From contig CM052356.1 of NCBI GenBank assembly GCA_028551475.1, positions 3,110,001 through 3,174,000 of the forward strand: DNA of 64,000 nt. Direction: 5' to 3'. Below, piece after piece: positions 63,740 to 64,000 of this stretch; positions within the stretch are counted from its first letter, which is position 1, and each line of letters starts with the position of its first letter. The notes beneath the pieces were generated by a model. It worked only from the letters and a program-made list of their open reading frames with translations, made no database searches and was not told the origin of the DNA. Made by a program: the position numbers and the translations under genes. Origin of the DNA: Casuarina equisetifolia. Taxonomy: Eukaryota; Streptophyta; Magnoliopsida; Fagales; Casuarinaceae.

Positions 63740-64000
63740 ATCCTTGTCAGACAGCTTTTGTGTCGGTAGAAACATTAAAGAAAATATTTTGTTATGTCAA
63801 GAGCTAATACACAATTATCACAAAGATATTCATGGGAAAAGGGTGGCAATGAAGGTTGATATTATGAAAGCATATGATTCAATAGACTAGAATGCAATCT
63901 TAAATACTTTGAAAGTTTTGAAGTTACTAGACAAATTTAGATTGTTGATTGAAAGTTGTATCACTACTGTTGGATATTCTGTAAACATAAATGACTTTTA
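63740..64000 (+). mobile_element. LINE (L1-type) reverse transcriptase fragment
   Basis: After a frameshift near 63764 the frame reads GRNIKENILLCQELIHNYH, then RVAMKVDIMKAYDSID, then KFRLLIESCITTVGYSVNIN. These are the plant LINE RT motifs GR-IxDNILLxQELI, KxDxxKAYDS and CxTT-x-SVxxN. A TAG replaces the usual Trp right after YDSID. The element continues past the window end. Confidence 0.85.

Overview
This is plant nuclear DNA, from a eudicot judging by the protein families and gene structures: GT-AG introns, AT-rich intergenic sequence, WRKY group IIe, SPO11-2, DDA1, an ankyrin-PGG family, and many Ty1/copia relics. I cannot name the species from sequence alone. ORF fragments are short because genes are split into many exons. 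I assembled the genes below by joining exons at splice sites and checking that the total coding length is a multiple of three.

Gene-rich left part (1-23 kb). In order: a GH9 endo-1,4-beta-glucanase (+, 8 exons, one in-frame TGA); a WRKY22/29-like group IIe transcription factor (-, 2 exons); the meiotic topoisomerase-like SPO11-2 (+, 11 exons, 382 aa, intact); a PINX1/Pxr1-like G-patch protein (-, 11 exons, 367 aa, intact), convergent with SPO11-2; and DDA1 (+, 4 exons, 95 aa), divergent from the G-patch gene, with a 3.3-kb first intron. These genes share no operon-like logic. They cover cell-wall remodelling, defence transcription, meiotic recombination, a nucleolar/telomerase-type role and CRL4 ubiquitin ligase control.

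Repeat-rich middle (21-36 kb). There are three copies of an unclassified dispersed repeat (B), three copies of another (C), a minus-strand copia reverse transcriptase/RNase H relic, and solo LTRs of one family (A). With the copy at 61.6 kb, family A has three solo LTRs: two with perfect 5-bp target duplications and one with a 4/5 match. One of them sits inside a B repeat.

Ankyrin cluster (37-60 kb). This is a tandem family of ankyrin-repeat, PGG-type membrane proteins whose N-terminus is a retrotransposon gag-like (DUF4219/UBN2-type) module. The first copy is a pseudogene with three tandem gag-like exons, split by a decayed copia element with both LTRs. A second copy survives only as a fragment next to a second, minus-oriented copia element. 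The third copy (56264-59965, 5 exons, 707 aa) is intact. The gag-like domain fused to ankyrin/PGG is the most interesting biology here.

Right end (60-64 kb). A minus-strand fragment of a PIAL1/2-type SUMO ligase gene with frameshifts, a solo LTR carrying an insertion of about 820 bp, and the start of a LINE reverse transcriptase that runs off the window.
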